Positions 9,510 through 19,635 of a stretch of DNA of 42,812 nucleotides are shown piece after piece (position 1 is the first letter of the stretch; each line of letters starts with the position of its first letter). Position numbers and translations under genes: made by a program. This stretch comes from Synechococcus sp. AG-673-F03. Its GTDB lineage: Bacteria; Cyanobacteriota; Cyanobacteriia; PCC-6307; Cyanobiaceae. The stretch lies in contig QCTJ01000014.1 of the NCBI GenBank assembly GCA_003211205.1, positions 1 through 42,812 of the forward strand, written 5' to 3'. The notes beneath the pieces were generated by a model, which was not told where the DNA came from, ran no database searches, and saw nothing but the letters and a program-made list of their open reading frames with translations.

Positions 9510-10052
9510 GCGCGGTTCTGAACTTGTGGTCTCCTCAGCTGGTGATTGCAGTGCCCAGTCCTGAAAATCTCGCACCAGCTGTCGTCCGACCCGACCTTTG
9601 ATCGTCATCAGGATGCCGTTCAGAATCGACTCGCCGGTGCTTTCCAGCACCCGTTTAGGAATCAGCTTCAGCAGAGGTGGCTGACTGACGTTCACTCCCA
9701 GTTTGGCCTCGCCCTGCAAGCCGTGATCCGTCACTTCCAGTTGTGCTTCCAGGCTCAGCTGGAAATCATCCACAAGCCCAAGCCCTTCCAGCGTGGCCTC
9801 GGTCGCCTGGATGGAGATCGTTCCATCACCAGGCTCGATCTTCAGGGACACAACAGGACAGACCTGCAGTTGAAACACCTGAAGTGTGGTGACGGTGTAC
9901 CGGTAACGTCCTGGACCGATCCTGTCGAGCTGACGCGCATCCAGAAGAGCTTTGATGACTCGGTCTTCCTGTTGCAGGTAGCTGCGCAGGTGCTGGGTCT
10001 GGTTGGCGACCGGCAGATCGAGATGCTGACTGGCGCGGAAGGCAAGGGTCAT
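9450..10052 (-). CDS. DUF1997 family protein
   Basis: 200-residue protein of a family conserved in cyanobacteria and plastids, whose function I do not know. It starts [18 protein letters not shown]. Conserved-looking segments include [24 protein letters not shown] and the repeated beta-strand-like stretch [20 protein letters not shown], consistent with a lipid- or ligand-binding beta fold. It has no signal peptide or clear membrane segment. The tail (about residues 165-200) is acidic, and its last 60 bases lie opposite the 3' end of rnhB. The gene diverges from pheA with about 50 bases between starts. Confidence 0.8.
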   Translation of the reverse strand: MTLAFRASQHLDLPVANQTQHLRSYLQQEDRVIKALLDARQLDRIGPGRYRYTVTTLQVFQLQVCPVVSLKIEPGDGTISIQATEATLEGLGLVDDFQLSLEAQLEVTDHGLQGEAKLGVNVSQPPLLKLIPKRVLESTGESILNGILMTIKGRVGRQLVRDFQDWALQSPAEETTSSEPRSDPGEHLGEEGVTMHRSGT

Positions 10053-10102
10053 GCCCCTTGTGCTGACGCGGCATGATCCTATCGATGCAAGTGCTTGGAT
10101 CC

Positions 10103-10942
10103 ATGCCGATTCGGATGGCGTTTCTAGGGCCGAAAGGCACCTATGGCGAGCGAGCGGCCAAAGAGATGATCCGGCTGGAACAGATCAGTGATGCTGAGTT
10201 GGTGGCATGCACTGGGCTGCGTTCAGTGGTCGACCACGTGGCGGATGGTCGTTGTGAGGCTGCTGTGGTGCCCGTTGAGAACTCTGTGGAGGGTGGTGTT
10301 ACAGCCAGTCTTGACGCTCTCTGGTCTCACCCCGATCTGTGCATTCGACGCGCTTTGGTTCTCCCGATTCGCCATGCCCTGCTCAGTAGTGGTTCGATTG
10401 AGAGCGTGACGGAGGTGCTGTCTCACCCCCAGGCGCTGGCGCAATGCAGCGGCTGGCTGGCAAACCACCTGCCGCAGGCGCTGCAACTGCCGACCACATC
10501 CACTGCGGAAGCCGCGCGGATGGTGAAGGGCAGCCGTTTCCGAGCAGCGATTGCTGATCGGTCCGTTGGCGAACTGCAGGGTCTCGGGGAACTGGCGTTC
10601 CCGGTTAATGATGTTGTGGGCAACAGAACGCGCTTTCTGCTGCTCCATCGTGGCGAGCGTCTGCGAGGAGGTCAGCTCGCCAGCCTGGCGTTCTCTCTGC
10701 ATCGCAATGCTCCTGGGGCCTTGATCGAAGCTCTGCAGGCGATTGCTGGGCTGGGCCTAAATATGAGCAGGATCGAGTCGAGACCGTCGAAACGTGAATT
10801 AGGTGAGTATGTGTTTTTTGTGGATGTGGAGTTGCCAGCCTCTGACGCGGATGCGGTCCTGTCAACACTCCAGAGCCTTCTGAGCCCTCTGTGTGAGCAT
10901 CTGGCTGATTTCGGCGCTTATCCCAGTTCCGAATTCAACTAA
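10103..10942 (+). CDS. pheA: Prephenate dehydratase
   Basis: Converts prephenate to phenylpyruvate in phenylalanine synthesis. From ATG 10103 the product is 279 residues (MPIRMAFLGPKGTYGERAA); in-frame ATGs at 10073 and 10085 are also possible, and no strong ribosome binding site decides. The dehydratase domain (about 1-180) has VPVENSVEGGV and the catalytic Thr in GNRTRFLLLH. The C-terminal ACT domain (about 195-275) carries the phenylalanine-binding RIESRPSKRELGEYVFFVD, so feedback inhibition by Phe is expected. There is no fused chorismate mutase, as is usual in cyanobacteria. The stop codon overlaps that of the convergent methyltransferase gene. Confidence 0.93.
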   Translation: MPIRMAFLGPKGTYGERAAKEMIRLEQISDAELVACTGLRSVVDHVADGRCEAAVVPVENSVEGGVTASLDALWSHPDLCIRRALVLPIRHALLSSGSIESVTEVLSHPQALAQCSGWLANHLPQALQLPTTSTAEAARMVKGSRFRAAIADRSVGELQGLGELAFPVNDVVGNRTRFLLLHRGERLRGGQLASLAFSLHRNAPGALIEALQAIAGLGLNMSRIESRPSKRELGEYVFFVDVELPASDADAVLSTLQSLLSPLCEHLADFGAYPSSEFN

Positions 10943-11883
10943 TCAGCGGCGAGTCGGAAGACGCCGAACTGCATCATCCCCCGAGCGAAGGCCCAGCGCA
11001 TCAACATCATCGTGGGCGTTTCCCGCAGGCCCTGGAGCAGGGCGGGTGGCCCGAGTCTGAGCACGGCTGAGGGGCGGCGAAATCCTTCCAGGATCGATTG
11101 GTTCCACGACGGAAGAGTCGCCCTGGTCCAGTCGTCAGTGTCGATCAGGCCCCTGTGCTGACTGCTGCACTCTAGGTTGTGCTGGAATCCCAGGATGCTG
11201 GCGAATTCGGGATGGGCCCACTGCGTCAGCAGCTGGTGCATCACCCAGCGCTCGCGGGCATCCAGAGCACCGTCGCGGGGATCGCGACGGTTCCAATCGG
11301 CGAGAGCGAGAGCTCCACTTGGTTTCAGAACTCTGAGCAGTTCGTCCGCGAACCGTTGCTTATCAGGCATGTGTGGGCCTGCTTCCACACTCCAAACTCC
11401 GTCGAATTCAGCGTCCGCAAGATTCAGGTTCAGTGCGTCCATCACCTCAAAGCGGCAGGACAGGTTGTCCGGCGTTAGTTCTGTGGCCCGTTGGATCTGT
11501 GCGGGACTGATGCTGATCCCAAGCACGTTGAAGCCGTAGTCTTTGGCAAGAATCCTGGCGCTGCCGCCGATCCCGCAGCCCACATCGAGCACCCGTGAGC
11601 CGGGAGGCAGACGATCCAAGCCACTCCAATGCACCAACTCGTGCACGAAATCGGCTTTGGCACGGCGGAAATCCCGTCGCTTCGGAGGATCACCGTAATG
11701 TCCGAGATGTACGTGCTCACCCCAGAGGGTCTCGAGCAGACGATCGTCAGTCCAGGCGTCATATGCAGAAGCGACGCTTTCACTGGAGTGATAGGTCCGA
11801 CTCCGTCGAGTCCAGAGTGCGTAGGCGCCAGCAGCGGCTGCGATCCCGATGACGGCCGGAGTCAGAACAGTGGAGAGAGACAT
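10939..11883 (-). CDS. MPBQ/MSBQ-type methyltransferase (tocopherol/quinone pathway)
   Basis: SAM-dependent class I methyltransferase of 314 residues. An N-terminal hydrophobic anchor (about 5-25) is followed by SVASAYDAWTDD, HVHLGHYGDPP, the SAM motif LDVGCGIGGSARIL, LAKDYGFNVLGISISP, and WSVEAGPHMPDK. The order and wording match Synechocystis Sll0418, the 2-methyl-6-phytylbenzoquinol methyltransferase of vitamin E synthesis, as I remember it. A gamma-tocopherol methyltransferase relative is the main alternative. The ATG at 11883 overlaps the TGA of the LON-domain gene (TGATG), so the pair is probably translationally coupled. The ring-methylation role is inferred from this similarity. Confidence 0.85.
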   Translation of the reverse strand: MSLSTVLTPAVIGIAAAAGAYALWTRRSRTYHSSESVASAYDAWTDDRLLETLWGEHVHLGHYGDPPKRRDFRRAKADFVHELVHWSGLDRLPPGSRVLDVGCGIGGSARILAKDYGFNVLGISISPAQIQRATELTPDNLSCRFEVMDALNLNLADAEFDGVWSVEAGPHMPDKQRFADELLRVLKPSGALALADWNRRDPRDGALDARERWVMHQLLTQWAHPEFASILGFQHNLECSSQHRGLIDTDDWTRATLPSWNQSILEGFRRPSAVLRLGPPALLQGLRETPTMMLMRWAFARGMMQFGVFRLAAD

Positions 11884-12545
11884 CAACCGTTGCCGGAATC
11901 GGCGGAAGAAAGGGTGTCGCGCAGCACGGTGCGTGCTGCCAGCTGGCGACGGGTTTCATCGAGCATTTCGTACTCCTGTTCGAGCCGGGTCCGGGTGCTC
12001 GTGAGCTCCAGAAGTTCCTGCTGTTGATCGGCCACTGGACCACCGAGGTGAGCGCCGATCCAGAACGACAGTTCCCTCGGAAGGTCGGGCAGATCGTCGG
12101 GCAATGCGGTGGGGGAGTCGGTGAGCTTGCCTGTCAGCTCGACCACATCTCTGAGCGCTTTGGTGACGGAATCACTGAGGCTATGGAGCTGATCGAGATC
12201 GTCTTCCGGCTCATCCTCAATCCAGCTCACCATCGCAGTGCGAAAGGGAGTCTCGCGGGTCACATTCAGCACTCTGAAACGCTGTTGCCCAAGCGTCACG
12301 ATGTTGCTGCGGCCGTCGTCGCCTGTCTGATGCTGGATCACTTCGGCACAACAGCCGATGGAGGCCATGCTTTGACTGCGCGGATCCCAACGAACGACAC
12401 CAAAACGTTGATCGGTCTCGAGGACGCTTTGCAGCATCATCCGATAACGCGATTCAAAAATGTGCAGAGGGAGTACGTCGCTGGGGAACAGGACGACATC
12501 CGGCAGAGGAAATAGGGGAAGCTCTCTGACGGACAGGTCAGCCAC
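11883..12545 (-). CDS. LON peptidase substrate-binding domain protein (no protease domain)
   Basis: 220 residues consisting of the N-terminal LON substrate-binding (PUA-like) domain: RELPLFPLPDVVLFPSDVLP and LHIFESRYRMML, then FGVVRWDP, and a helical C-terminal part with a likely coiled coil around ELLELTSTRTRLEQEYEMLDE. The ATPase and serine protease domains of Lon are absent. Such stand-alone LON-domain proteins are common in cyanobacteria and plants; function is unproven, with adaptor or chaperone-like roles suggested by the fold. It lies 57 bases downstream of rpsJ on the same strand and is coupled to the methyltransferase, so it may be expressed partly by read-through from the str operon. 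Confidence 0.87.
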   Translation of the reverse strand: MADLSVRELPLFPLPDVVLFPSDVLPLHIFESRYRMMLQSVLETDQRFGVVRWDPRSQSMASIGCCAEVIQHQTGDDGRSNIVTLGQQRFRVLNVTRETPFRTAMVSWIEDEPEDDLDQLHSLSDSVTKALRDVVELTGKLTDSPTALPDDLPDLPRELSFWIGAHLGGPVADQQQELLELTSTRTRLEQEYEMLDETRRQLAARTVLRDTLSSADSGNG

Positions 12546-12602
12546 GCATGAAATTGCTGAGGAAACGAATCTTAGGCAGCTGACCGAATGAGCGTGCTCA
12601 GC

Positions 12603-12923
12603 TCAGAGCTTCACCTCGATATCCACGCCACTGGGCAGATCGAGCTTCATCAAAGCATCGATTGTCTTCGCGGAAGGGCTGTAGATATCAATGATGCGGC
12701 GATGGGTGCGGGTTTCGAAATGTTCCCGTGAATCCTTGTCCACGTGAGGGGAGCGGAGCACGCAGTAGATCTTGCGCTTGGTTGGAAGAGGAATGGGGCC
12801 GATGGCAGTTGCTGCTGTGTTATCGGCCGTTTCAATAATTTTGTCGCAGGACAGATCCAGCATGCGGCGGTCAAACGCCTTCAAACGGATGCGGATTTTC
12901 TGCTGGGCAATTGCAGTGGACAT
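12603..12923 (-). CDS. rpsJ: 30S ribosomal protein S10
   Basis: 106 residues beginning [20 protein letters not shown], with the typical [20 protein letters not shown] core and [14 protein letters not shown] end. S10 is part of the 30S head and also the NusE antitermination factor. It sits downstream of tuf, the usual end of the cyanobacterial str operon. The 148-base spacer to tuf holds a hairpin that may attenuate or process the transcript. Confidence 0.97.
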   Translation of the reverse strand: MSTAIAQQKIRIRLKAFDRRMLDLSCDKIIETADNTAATAIGPIPLPTKRKIYCVLRSPHVDKDSREHFETRTHRRIIDIYSPSAKTIDALMKLDLPSGVDIEVKL

Positions 12924-13023
12924 GAAGCGCTAAGAAATCTCCTAGGGAGATCACGAGAGGTGGATTGTCGAGGTGCTGATTGAACGTGTCTTGGCAGCGT
13001 TCAAGTCATCCATGAATGCTAAG

Positions 13024-13051
13024 GGATGGCCTGACAGCGGTCAGACCATCC
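13024..13051 (-). terminator. Hairpin downstream of tuf (attenuator, processing site or weak terminator)
   Basis: An inverted repeat in the tuf-rpsJ spacer has two stem blocks, GGATGG/CCATCC and CTGAC/GTCAG, separated by a single mismatch, with loop CGCT on the minus strand. It begins 20 bases beyond the tuf stop. The following minus-strand sequence CCTTAGCATTCATG is only weakly T-rich, so complete termination is doubtful. It could lower rpsJ expression relative to tuf or protect the 3' end of tuf mRNA. Confidence 0.5.
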
Positions 13052-13071
13052 TTGCAATCATCCCAGTGAGA

Positions 13072-14271
13072 TCACTCGATGATCTTGGAGACGACGCCTG
13101 CACCGATGGTGCGACCACCCTCACGGATGGCAAAGCGCATGCCCATTTCCATGGCGACTGGGCAGATCAGTTCGCCAGTCATCTGGATGTTGTCTCCGGG
13201 CATCACCATTTCCACGTTGCTCCCGTCTTCCGCGGTGAAGGCGGTGATCTGACCGGTCACGTCCGTGGTGCGGATGTAGAACTGCGGGCGGTAGCCAGCA
13301 AAGAAGGGAGTGTGGCGACCGCCTTCTTCTTTCTTCAGCACATACACCTGACCCTCGAACTTGGTGTGAGGTGTGATTGAGCCAGGCTTCACGAGCACCA
13401 TGCCGCGCTCAATGTCTTCCTTCTGAATGCCGCGGAGCAGCAGACCCACATTGTCTCCAGCCATGCCCTCATCAAGCAGTTTGCGGAACATTTCCACACC
13501 GGTAACTGTGGTTTTCCGAGGCTCTCTGATTCCGACGATTTCAACTTCTTCGCCAACCTTGACGATGCCGCGCTCGATACGGCCTGTTGCCACGGTGCCA
13601 CGGCCTGTGATGGAGAAGACATCCTCAACAGCCATCAAGAAGGGCTTGTCGACTTCGCGCTCAGGCTCAGGGATGTTGGAGTCAACAGCCGCCATCAGCT
13701 CTTCAATCTTGGCTTCCCACTCAGCTTCACCTTCGATGGCCTTCAGTCCGGAGACCTGAACCACGGGGATATCGTCGCCAGGGAAGTCGTAGCTGGAGAG
13801 CAGTTCGCGGATCTCCATTTCCACCAGTTCGATGATCTCTTCGTCATCGACCATGTCGCACTTGTTCAGCGCAACCACCAGAGCTGGCACGCCCACCTGC
13901 TTGGCCAGCAGGATGTGCTCCTTGGTCTGGGCCATGGGGCCGTCGGTCGCGGCACAGACGAGGATGGCGCCGTCCATTTGAGCGGCACCGGTGATCATGT
14001 TCTTCACATAGTCCGCGTGCCCAGGGCAATCCACGTGGGCGTAGTGACGTGAGTCCGTCTCGTATTCGACGTGGGCGGTATTGATGGTGATGCCGCGCTC
14101 GCGCTCTTCAGGAGCACCGTCGATATCGGCGTAGTTCTGGACCTCTGCCTGTCCCTTTTTAGCGAGCACGTTGGTGATCGCGGCTGTGAGGGTTGTCTTG
14201 CCGTGGTCAACGTGGCCGATGGTGCCGATGTTGACGTGGGGCTTGTTCCTTTCGAACTTCTCGCGTGCCAT
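13072..14271 (-). CDS. tuf: Elongation factor Tu
   Basis: GTPase that delivers aminoacyl-tRNA to the ribosome. It is 399 residues, normal for the family, starting [20 protein letters not shown]-domain motifs: P-loop GHVDHGKT (19-26), DCPGH, and NKCDM. The barrel domains follow, with the highly conserved C-terminal [16 protein letters not shown]. Located between fusA (42-base gap) and rpsJ in the str operon. Confidence 0.98.
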   Translation of the reverse strand: MAREKFERNKPHVNIGTIGHVDHGKTTLTAAITNVLAKKGQAEVQNYADIDGAPEERERGITINTAHVEYETDSRHYAHVDCPGHADYVKNMITGAAQMDGAILVCAATDGPMAQTKEHILLAKQVGVPALVVALNKCDMVDDEEIIELVEMEIRELLSSYDFPGDDIPVVQVSGLKAIEGEAEWEAKIEELMAAVDSNIPEPEREVDKPFLMAVEDVFSITGRGTVATGRIERGIVKVGEEVEIVGIREPRKTTVTGVEMFRKLLDEGMAGDNVGLLLRGIQKEDIERGMVLVKPGSITPHTKFEGQVYVLKKEEGGRHTPFFAGYRPQFYIRTTDVTGQITAFTAEDGSNVEMVMPGDNIQMTGELICPVAMEMGMRFAIREGGRTIGAGVVSKIIE

Positions 14272-14313
14272 TTTGGTTAAAGAATCGGGGGTGGAATTAA
14301 AGGGGGGGAGAGA

Positions 14314-16389
14314 TCAGGAATTGCCCTGATTCTTGGAAATGATGGCCTCGGCCACGTTGCGAGGAACATCCTCGTAGTGGCTGAATTCCATCGAGAAAAT
14401 ACCCCGACCCTGGGTCATGGATCGGAGCTCGGTGGCGTAGCCGAACATCTCGGCCAAGGGCACCTTGGACGAGACCTTTGATGTGCCATCGTCAATTGCC
14501 TGACCTTCGACCTGCCCTCTGCGTGAGGACAGGTCGCCGATGATCGAGCCGAGGAAATCCTCGGGGACCTCGACTTCGACCTTCATCATCGGCTCAAGAA
14601 GCACTGGGTTGCACTTCTTGACCGCATCCTTGAAGGCCATCGAACCGGCAATCTTGAATGCCATTTCCGACGAGTCCACATCGTGATATGAACCATCGAT
14701 CATGGTGACTTTGACGTCGATCATCGGGAATCCGGCGATCACGCCGGACTCACAGGTCTCCTTCATGCCCATTTCGGAGGGCTTGATGAATTCCTTGGGA
14801 ACGACACCGCCAACAATCTTGTTGACGAATTCAAAGCCGGATTCGGGTTCGCCCGGCTCCATTTCGATCACGACGTGGCCGTATTGACCCTTACCACCGG
14901 TCTGACGAGAGAACTTGCCCTCGCCTCGTGATGAGGCGCGAATGGTTTCGCGATAGGAAACCTGAGGAGCGCCGATGTTGGCTTCCACTTTGAATTCGCG
15001 CAGCATCCGGTCGACCAGGATCTCCAGATGGAGCTCTCCCATTCCGGCAATCACGGTCTGGCCAGTTTCTGAATCAGTTCTGACCCGGAAGGTGGGGTCT
15101 TCCTCAGCCAGTGACACAAGAGCTTTGGAAAGTTTCTCCATGTCGCCCTTCGTTTTGGGTTCAACCGCCACGGAGATGACCGGTTCTGGAACGAACAGAG
15201 TCTCCAGGACAATTGGATCTTCAATGGAACACAGGGTGTCTCCGGTGGTTGTGTTCTTCAGACCCAGAACAGCTCCCAGATCGCCGGCGCGAAGTGCATC
15301 GACTTCCTCGCGGTCGTCTGCCTTCAGCACGACCAGCCTGGAGATGCGTTCTTTGTTGTCCTTGGTTGAATTGAGCACATAACTGCCCTTTTCGAGCACA
15401 CCGGAATACATCCGAACAAAAGTGAGCTTGCCGTAGGGATCAGCCATCACCTTGAAGGCCAGCGCACTGAAGGGGGCTTTGTCGTCGGACGGACGAACAG
15501 CCTCCTTGCCATTGGGAAGCACTCCCTGGATCGGGGGAACATCAACAGGGGCTGGCAGGTAGTCGACAACTGCGTCAAGAACAAGCTGCACACCCTTGTT
15601 CTTGAAGGCTGAGCCACAAAGCACAGGCACGAGACCATGCTTCAAAACGCCTTCACGAATGCCGTTTTTCAGCTCATCGATCGAAAGCTCACCGGTTTCT
15701 AGGAATTTCTCAATCAGATTTTCGTCGTTCTCGGCAACGGTTTCCATCAGGACGTTGCGCCACTCATCTACCTGATCCCTCATGTCAGCCGGGACATCAG
15801 TGACTTCGATGTTCTGACCGAGGTCATCCTTGTAGATGTGTGCCTGGTTGGCCACGAGATCAATGATGCCGCTCAGCTCGCCCTCAGCGCCGATGGGCAG
15901 CTGAATTGGAACGGCATTGGCCTTGAGGCGATCCTTGATCTGATCGTGGACCTTGAGGAAGTCGGCTCCGGTGCGGTCCATCTTGTTAACGAACACCATC
16001 CGGGGTACGGAGTAGCGATCGGCCTGTCGCCAGACAGTTTCCGACTGAGGCTGGACGCCTCCGACGGCACAGAACACAGCGATCACGCCATCAAGCACAC
16101 GCATGGAGCGCTCCACCTCAATGGTGAAGTCCACGTGACCAGGTGTATCAATGATGTTGATGCGGTGGTCTTTCCAGCTGGTTGAAATTGCCGCAGCGGT
16201 GATGGTGATGCCCCGCTCGCGCTCCTGGGCCATCCAGTCGGTCACCGCTGCACCGTCGTGCACTTCACCGATCTTGTGGACCACACCTGAGTAGAACAAA
16301 ATTCGTTCTGTCGTGGTGGTTTTGCCCGCATCAATGTGGGCAGCGATACCAATATTTCTGACGCGTTCCAGGGGAAAGGCGCGAGCCAC
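14314..16389 (-). CDS. fusA: Elongation factor G
   Basis: GTPase catalysing ribosomal translocation. 691 residues, standard length. P-loop AHIDAGKT at 17-24, RERGITI switch I, DTPGH (switch II) and NKMD. The C-terminal half carries domains III-V, with VSYRETI and the [11 protein letters not shown] segment. Gaps of 85 bases to rpsG upstream and 42 to tuf downstream are consistent with one transcript. Confidence 0.98.
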   Translation of the reverse strand: MARAFPLERVRNIGIAAHIDAGKTTTTERILFYSGVVHKIGEVHDGAAVTDWMAQERERGITITAAAISTSWKDHRINIIDTPGHVDFTIEVERSMRVLDGVIAVFCAVGGVQPQSETVWRQADRYSVPRMVFVNKMDRTGADFLKVHDQIKDRLKANAVPIQLPIGAEGELSGIIDLVANQAHIYKDDLGQNIEVTDVPADMRDQVDEWRNVLMETVAENDENLIEKFLETGELSIDELKNGIREGVLKHGLVPVLCGSAFKNKGVQLVLDAVVDYLPAPVDVPPIQGVLPNGKEAVRPSDDKAPFSALAFKVMADPYGKLTFVRMYSGVLEKGSYVLNSTKDNKERISRLVVLKADDREEVDALRAGDLGAVLGLKNTTTGDTLCSIEDPIVLETLFVPEPVISVAVEPKTKGDMEKLSKALVSLAEEDPTFRVRTDSETGQTVIAGMGELHLEILVDRMLREFKVEANIGAPQVSYRETIRASSRGEGKFSRQTGGKGQYGHVVIEMEPGEPESGFEFVNKIVGGVVPKEFIKPSEMGMKETCESGVIAGFPMIDVKVTMIDGSYHDVDSSEMAFKIAGSMAFKDAVKKCNPVLLEPMMKVEVEVPEDFLGSIIGDLSSRRGQVEGQAIDDGTSKVSSKVPLAEMFGYATELRSMTQGRGIFSMEFSHYEDVPRNVAEAIISKNQGNS

Positions 16390-16474
16390 AGGAAACTCCG
16401 GGGTGGGGCGTAAAAAGGCGGGTGAGATCCTACAGGTCCGCCCTGAGCAAATGAGGCTTCAGAGCGGGGTTGGA

Positions 16475-16945
16475 TCAGTAGCGGTAGTGAGCGAAAGCCT
16501 TATTGGCTTCGGCCATCTTGTGGGTTTCTTCGCGCTTGCGAACGGCACTGCCGGCTTCATTGGCAGCGTCCATCAGTTCACCAGCAAGCTTCTGAGCCAT
16601 GCTGCGGCCGTTGCGAGCACGGGAGAAGCTCACAAGCCAGCGCAGAGCCATCGCTGTGCCGCGCTCCTGGCGAACTTCCATGGGCACCTGATAGGTGGCA
16701 CCCCCGACGCGTCGGGCACGCACTTCGACAAGGGGAGTCGCGTTTTTCACGGCCGTCTCGAAGAGCTCGATGGGGTCGCCACCGGTGCGGTCGCCAATCA
16801 GACTGAAGGCATCGGACAGGATTCGCTGTGCCGTGGACTTCTTTCCATGCTTCATCAGCCGAGCCACAAGCATGGTGGCAAGTCGGTTGTTGAACTGGGG
16901 ATCGGGAAGGACCGGGCGCTTGACGGCGGCGTTACGGCGTGACAT
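16475..16945 (-). CDS. rpsG: 30S ribosomal protein S7
   Basis: 156 residues, full length: [20 protein letters not shown] start, [16 protein letters not shown] and [17 protein letters not shown] in the body, ending FAHYRY. Nucleates assembly of the 30S head by binding the 3' domain of 16S rRNA. Second gene of the str operon, 78 bases after rpsL. Confidence 0.98.
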   Translation of the reverse strand: MSRRNAAVKRPVLPDPQFNNRLATMLVARLMKHGKKSTAQRILSDAFSLIGDRTGGDPIELFETAVKNATPLVEVRARRVGGATYQVPMEVRQERGTAMALRWLVSFSRARNGRSMAQKLAGELMDAANEAGSAVRKREETHKMAEANKAFAHYRY

Positions 16946-17023
16946 GGACTGTCAAATGAAAAAGGAACGGAGAAGGGTGAAGGTGATGGGCAGATCACGA
17001 TCCTGAAGGCGGATCGTTGGCGA

Positions 17024-17398
<375 letters not shown>

Positions 17399-17474
17399 CG
17401 ACGGTCGCGTAGCGGCCGGAGATCCGACCTGTTCGACAATTCATCACAATACCGGTTCGACCTGCCCGATTTGA

Positions 17475-17801
17475 TCAAAGGCGGCTGAAAGCGCTGCCGC
17501 AGGCGCAGCAACGCACTGCATCGCTGCTCAGGATCAGAAAGCCTCCGCCGCTGATGTCACTTCGATAGTCCAGTGTTAGCCCCTCCAGCAACGCCTGCTG
17601 GGCATCGGGAACATGCAGGGTGACCCCCTCGGCCCGGGCGGCGGGTGTTCCACTGAGTCTGCCTGGCTGCAGACGGATGACATTGCGCTCACAGTGACCT
17701 GCCGTGAGATCCAGATGCATGACTCCGGGGGTGCCTGCAACAGCGGCCTGTCGCCCCAGTTCGGCGGCTGCAGTTGCGGTGATTTGCAGCGTGGCGCCCA
17801 T
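17475..17801 (-). CDS. A-type iron-sulfur carrier-like protein (HesB/IscA/SufA family)
   Basis: 108 residues matching the HesB/IscA layout: N-terminal LQITATAAAELGRQAA, a first Cys (Cys37) in TAGHCERN, and a C-terminal pair Cys99/Cys101 in CCACGSAF with an extra Cys98. The three canonical positions bind iron or an Fe-S cluster for transfer to apoproteins. The body is divergent from standard SufA/IscA (for example, RLQPGRLSGTPAARAEGV). It follows the phosphodiester glycosidase-domain gene by 41 bases and precedes rpsL. The start is ATG 17801. Function as a Fe-S carrier is inference from the cysteine pattern. Confidence 0.78.
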   Translation of the reverse strand: MGATLQITATAAAELGRQAAVAGTPGVMHLDLTAGHCERNVIRLQPGRLSGTPAARAEGVTLHVPDAQQALLEGLTLDYRSDISGGGFLILSSDAVRCCACGSAFSRL

Positions 17802-17842
17802 GAACCGATGCTCAGGAAGGGATCCAGTGTGCCAGCTGTTGT

Positions 17843-19537
17843 TCAGCGGCGAATAAGCCCAAGACCGTTCTGAACCCTGGGCGTCACGCCGCGCCCGGTC
17901 ATCAGGGTTCGATTCGCTGCTAGCAGCGTCGTGGAGCTCCCGCCGTCAAGGTTGAGGGCATCGAGCATCCCCAGCTGCTGAAGAGCCAGCGTGGTTTCCA
18001 GCAGCGTGGGATCACTGCCTGAAGTGCCCTTGAGTGTCATTAGCCACACACGACTGCGGTCCTGGGCGACGACCGTTCGCGGAGCGGCAAGGGACAGGAA
18101 TCCTGCACTGAACCCTTCCTGACGACCGCGCAGCACAACTTGACCATTTTTCAGCAGAAGTGGTCCTCCAGCCAGGACTTGCGGTTGCTCTCCGACTGGA
18201 TTGGATGGCCGCAGGCTGATGTTGACCCGATCACCGGGTTGAGCGGGAAGCGGTGCTCCAGCGCGCGACACGATCAGGGAGGCTCCGGGAGTCAGAGGAA
18301 CCCCTCGGCTCAATTCGGCGCGATCATGAAGGTTGATGGTGACGCCATCCTTCACGGTGATGGCTTTCTCCTCGCCGCTCAGTGACTTGTAGAACGGACC
18401 CCATGCCCGGGTGTAGCGACTCAAGCCTCGCTGGACATAGCCACTGTTGAGAAACCCCAGGCCCCAGAGTCGGCCACCATTGACCTGCATGGATTGGTCC
18501 AGGCGCAGGCGGTTGAACAGAAGCTTGTGTCCTGCTGTCCAGCCGATCGCCCCCCGGTTGAGAATCGGTCCCGAAAGCCAAGTTCCATCTACACGCAGGG
18601 CGCCCAGGGGGAGTTGACGAACCCGATTGAAGAACCCCCCATTCACAGCCAACAAAGCCTGTTCAGGCTTGGCCAGCTGGCTGAGAAATCGAATCCCGGT
18701 TTGTGCCCCTCGAGCAGCGAGTGGTCGCAATTCGAGCGATTTGTTGTTGAAGGGGACACCTGCCCTGAAAACCTTCACCGGCTTCACTCCCACACGAAAC
18801 GTGCGGGCGTCCAGCACAAGTCCGTCGCGGCGTGCCGCCTGGATCTCTGGATTGAGCAGAGCCGACTGCAATGCATTCCCCGAGGAACGAACTCGGCTGG
18901 TGCGGGAGCTGCTCAATCCATCAATCACAATCCGCCAAGGTGTTGCAAGGGTCAGCGTCGGACGATCGGCAAGTCCCTCGAGTCGCAAAACCTGCCTTTC
19001 GCGTTTGGTCTTCAGGCCGATTGCGCGCAACTTGGCGTCCTGGGCGGCGGTGATCGAAATCCTGAGCCATAGGTCGTCGTTCTGCCGTTGCACCAGCGCA
19101 GGTCCACTGAGATCGAGGACCAGCCGCCCCGCTGTGCTGCCGCGGCCTTGACGCAGCTTTTGAACCCTGGGTGCTTTCAGTGAGATCGACAGGACACCAC
19201 GTCGATGGCTGGTGACGACATTCAATTGCTTGAACCAAGGAGCTGCGTCAATCGCCACCTCATCGTCCAGAGAGCGCTTGGTCAGCTTTTGTAGAGGGAC
19301 GCGTTGACCAAACCACTCAAGTGCTTCCCCTCCTTCACCGTTAACCCGCTGGAATCCGAGTCGACCGATCAGCACATCCAGGGGAATCCAGAGCTGGATT
19401 GGTGAGTGTTGGTCGTTTCCGACCCACTGCCAAACTCCCTTGGATGCAAGGCCTCCGATCTTCACTTCGCTGCCGGTGACCCGGTCTGCTGTGCGCACTT
19501 CGGCAACCGGGACTGGAGGAGGAGGCGTCAGGAACAT
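17843..19537 (-). CDS. Phosphodiester glycosidase (NAGPA) domain protein
   Basis: 564 residues. The C-terminal ~290 residues carry the NAGPA/DUF2233 fold marks AVNGGFFNR (around residue 296) and NLDGGSSTTLL (around 534), with LAGGPLLLKNGQV between. These proteins hydrolyse phosphodiester-linked sugars or related envelope compounds. The N-terminal half is beta-rich and resembles a copper-amine-oxidase-N-like segment followed by an AMIN-like repeat (GRLVLDLSGPA, WRIVIDGLS), which would suggest cell-wall attachment. Oddly, the ATG at 19537 gives MFLTPPPPVPVAEV with no hydrophobic signal peptide, and an in-frame TAG lies four codons upstream, so export is not evident from this start. Substrate unknown. 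Confidence 0.8.
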   Translation of the reverse strand: MFLTPPPPVPVAEVRTADRVTGSEVKIGGLASKGVWQWVGNDQHSPIQLWIPLDVLIGRLGFQRVNGEGGEALEWFGQRVPLQKLTKRSLDDEVAIDAAPWFKQLNVVTSHRRGVLSISLKAPRVQKLRQGRGSTAGRLVLDLSGPALVQRQNDDLWLRISITAAQDAKLRAIGLKTKRERQVLRLEGLADRPTLTLATPWRIVIDGLSSSRTSRVRSSGNALQSALLNPEIQAARRDGLVLDARTFRVGVKPVKVFRAGVPFNNKSLELRPLAARGAQTGIRFLSQLAKPEQALLAVNGGFFNRVRQLPLGALRVDGTWLSGPILNRGAIGWTAGHKLLFNRLRLDQSMQVNGGRLWGLGFLNSGYVQRGLSRYTRAWGPFYKSLSGEEKAITVKDGVTINLHDRAELSRGVPLTPGASLIVSRAGAPLPAQPGDRVNISLRPSNPVGEQPQVLAGGPLLLKNGQVVLRGRQEGFSAGFLSLAAPRTVVAQDRSRVWLMTLKGTSGSDPTLLETTLALQQLGMLDALNLDGGSSTTLLAANRTLMTGRGVTPRVQNGLGLIRR

Positions 19538-19561
19538 GCGCGGACGCTAGCCGGGGTGGCC

Positions 19562-19604
19562 AATCCTTAGGATCGAATTTCCACCGTGATGGATGTTGCA
19601 TCCA
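19562..19604. promoter_or_regulatory. Two short dyads upstream of gltB
   Basis: The 98-base divergent spacer between the NAGPA-domain gene and gltB contains ATCCTTAGGAT (19563-19573, a perfect odd palindrome) and TGGATG-TTG-CATCCA (19590-19604). Either could be an operator or part of the gltB leader. No GTA-N8-TAC NtcA site is visible in this spacer, although gltB is a nitrogen gene. Functional status is a guess. Confidence 0.25.
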
Positions 19605-19635
19605 GAACGGGTTCAGTCCGACTCTTATCCAGGTC

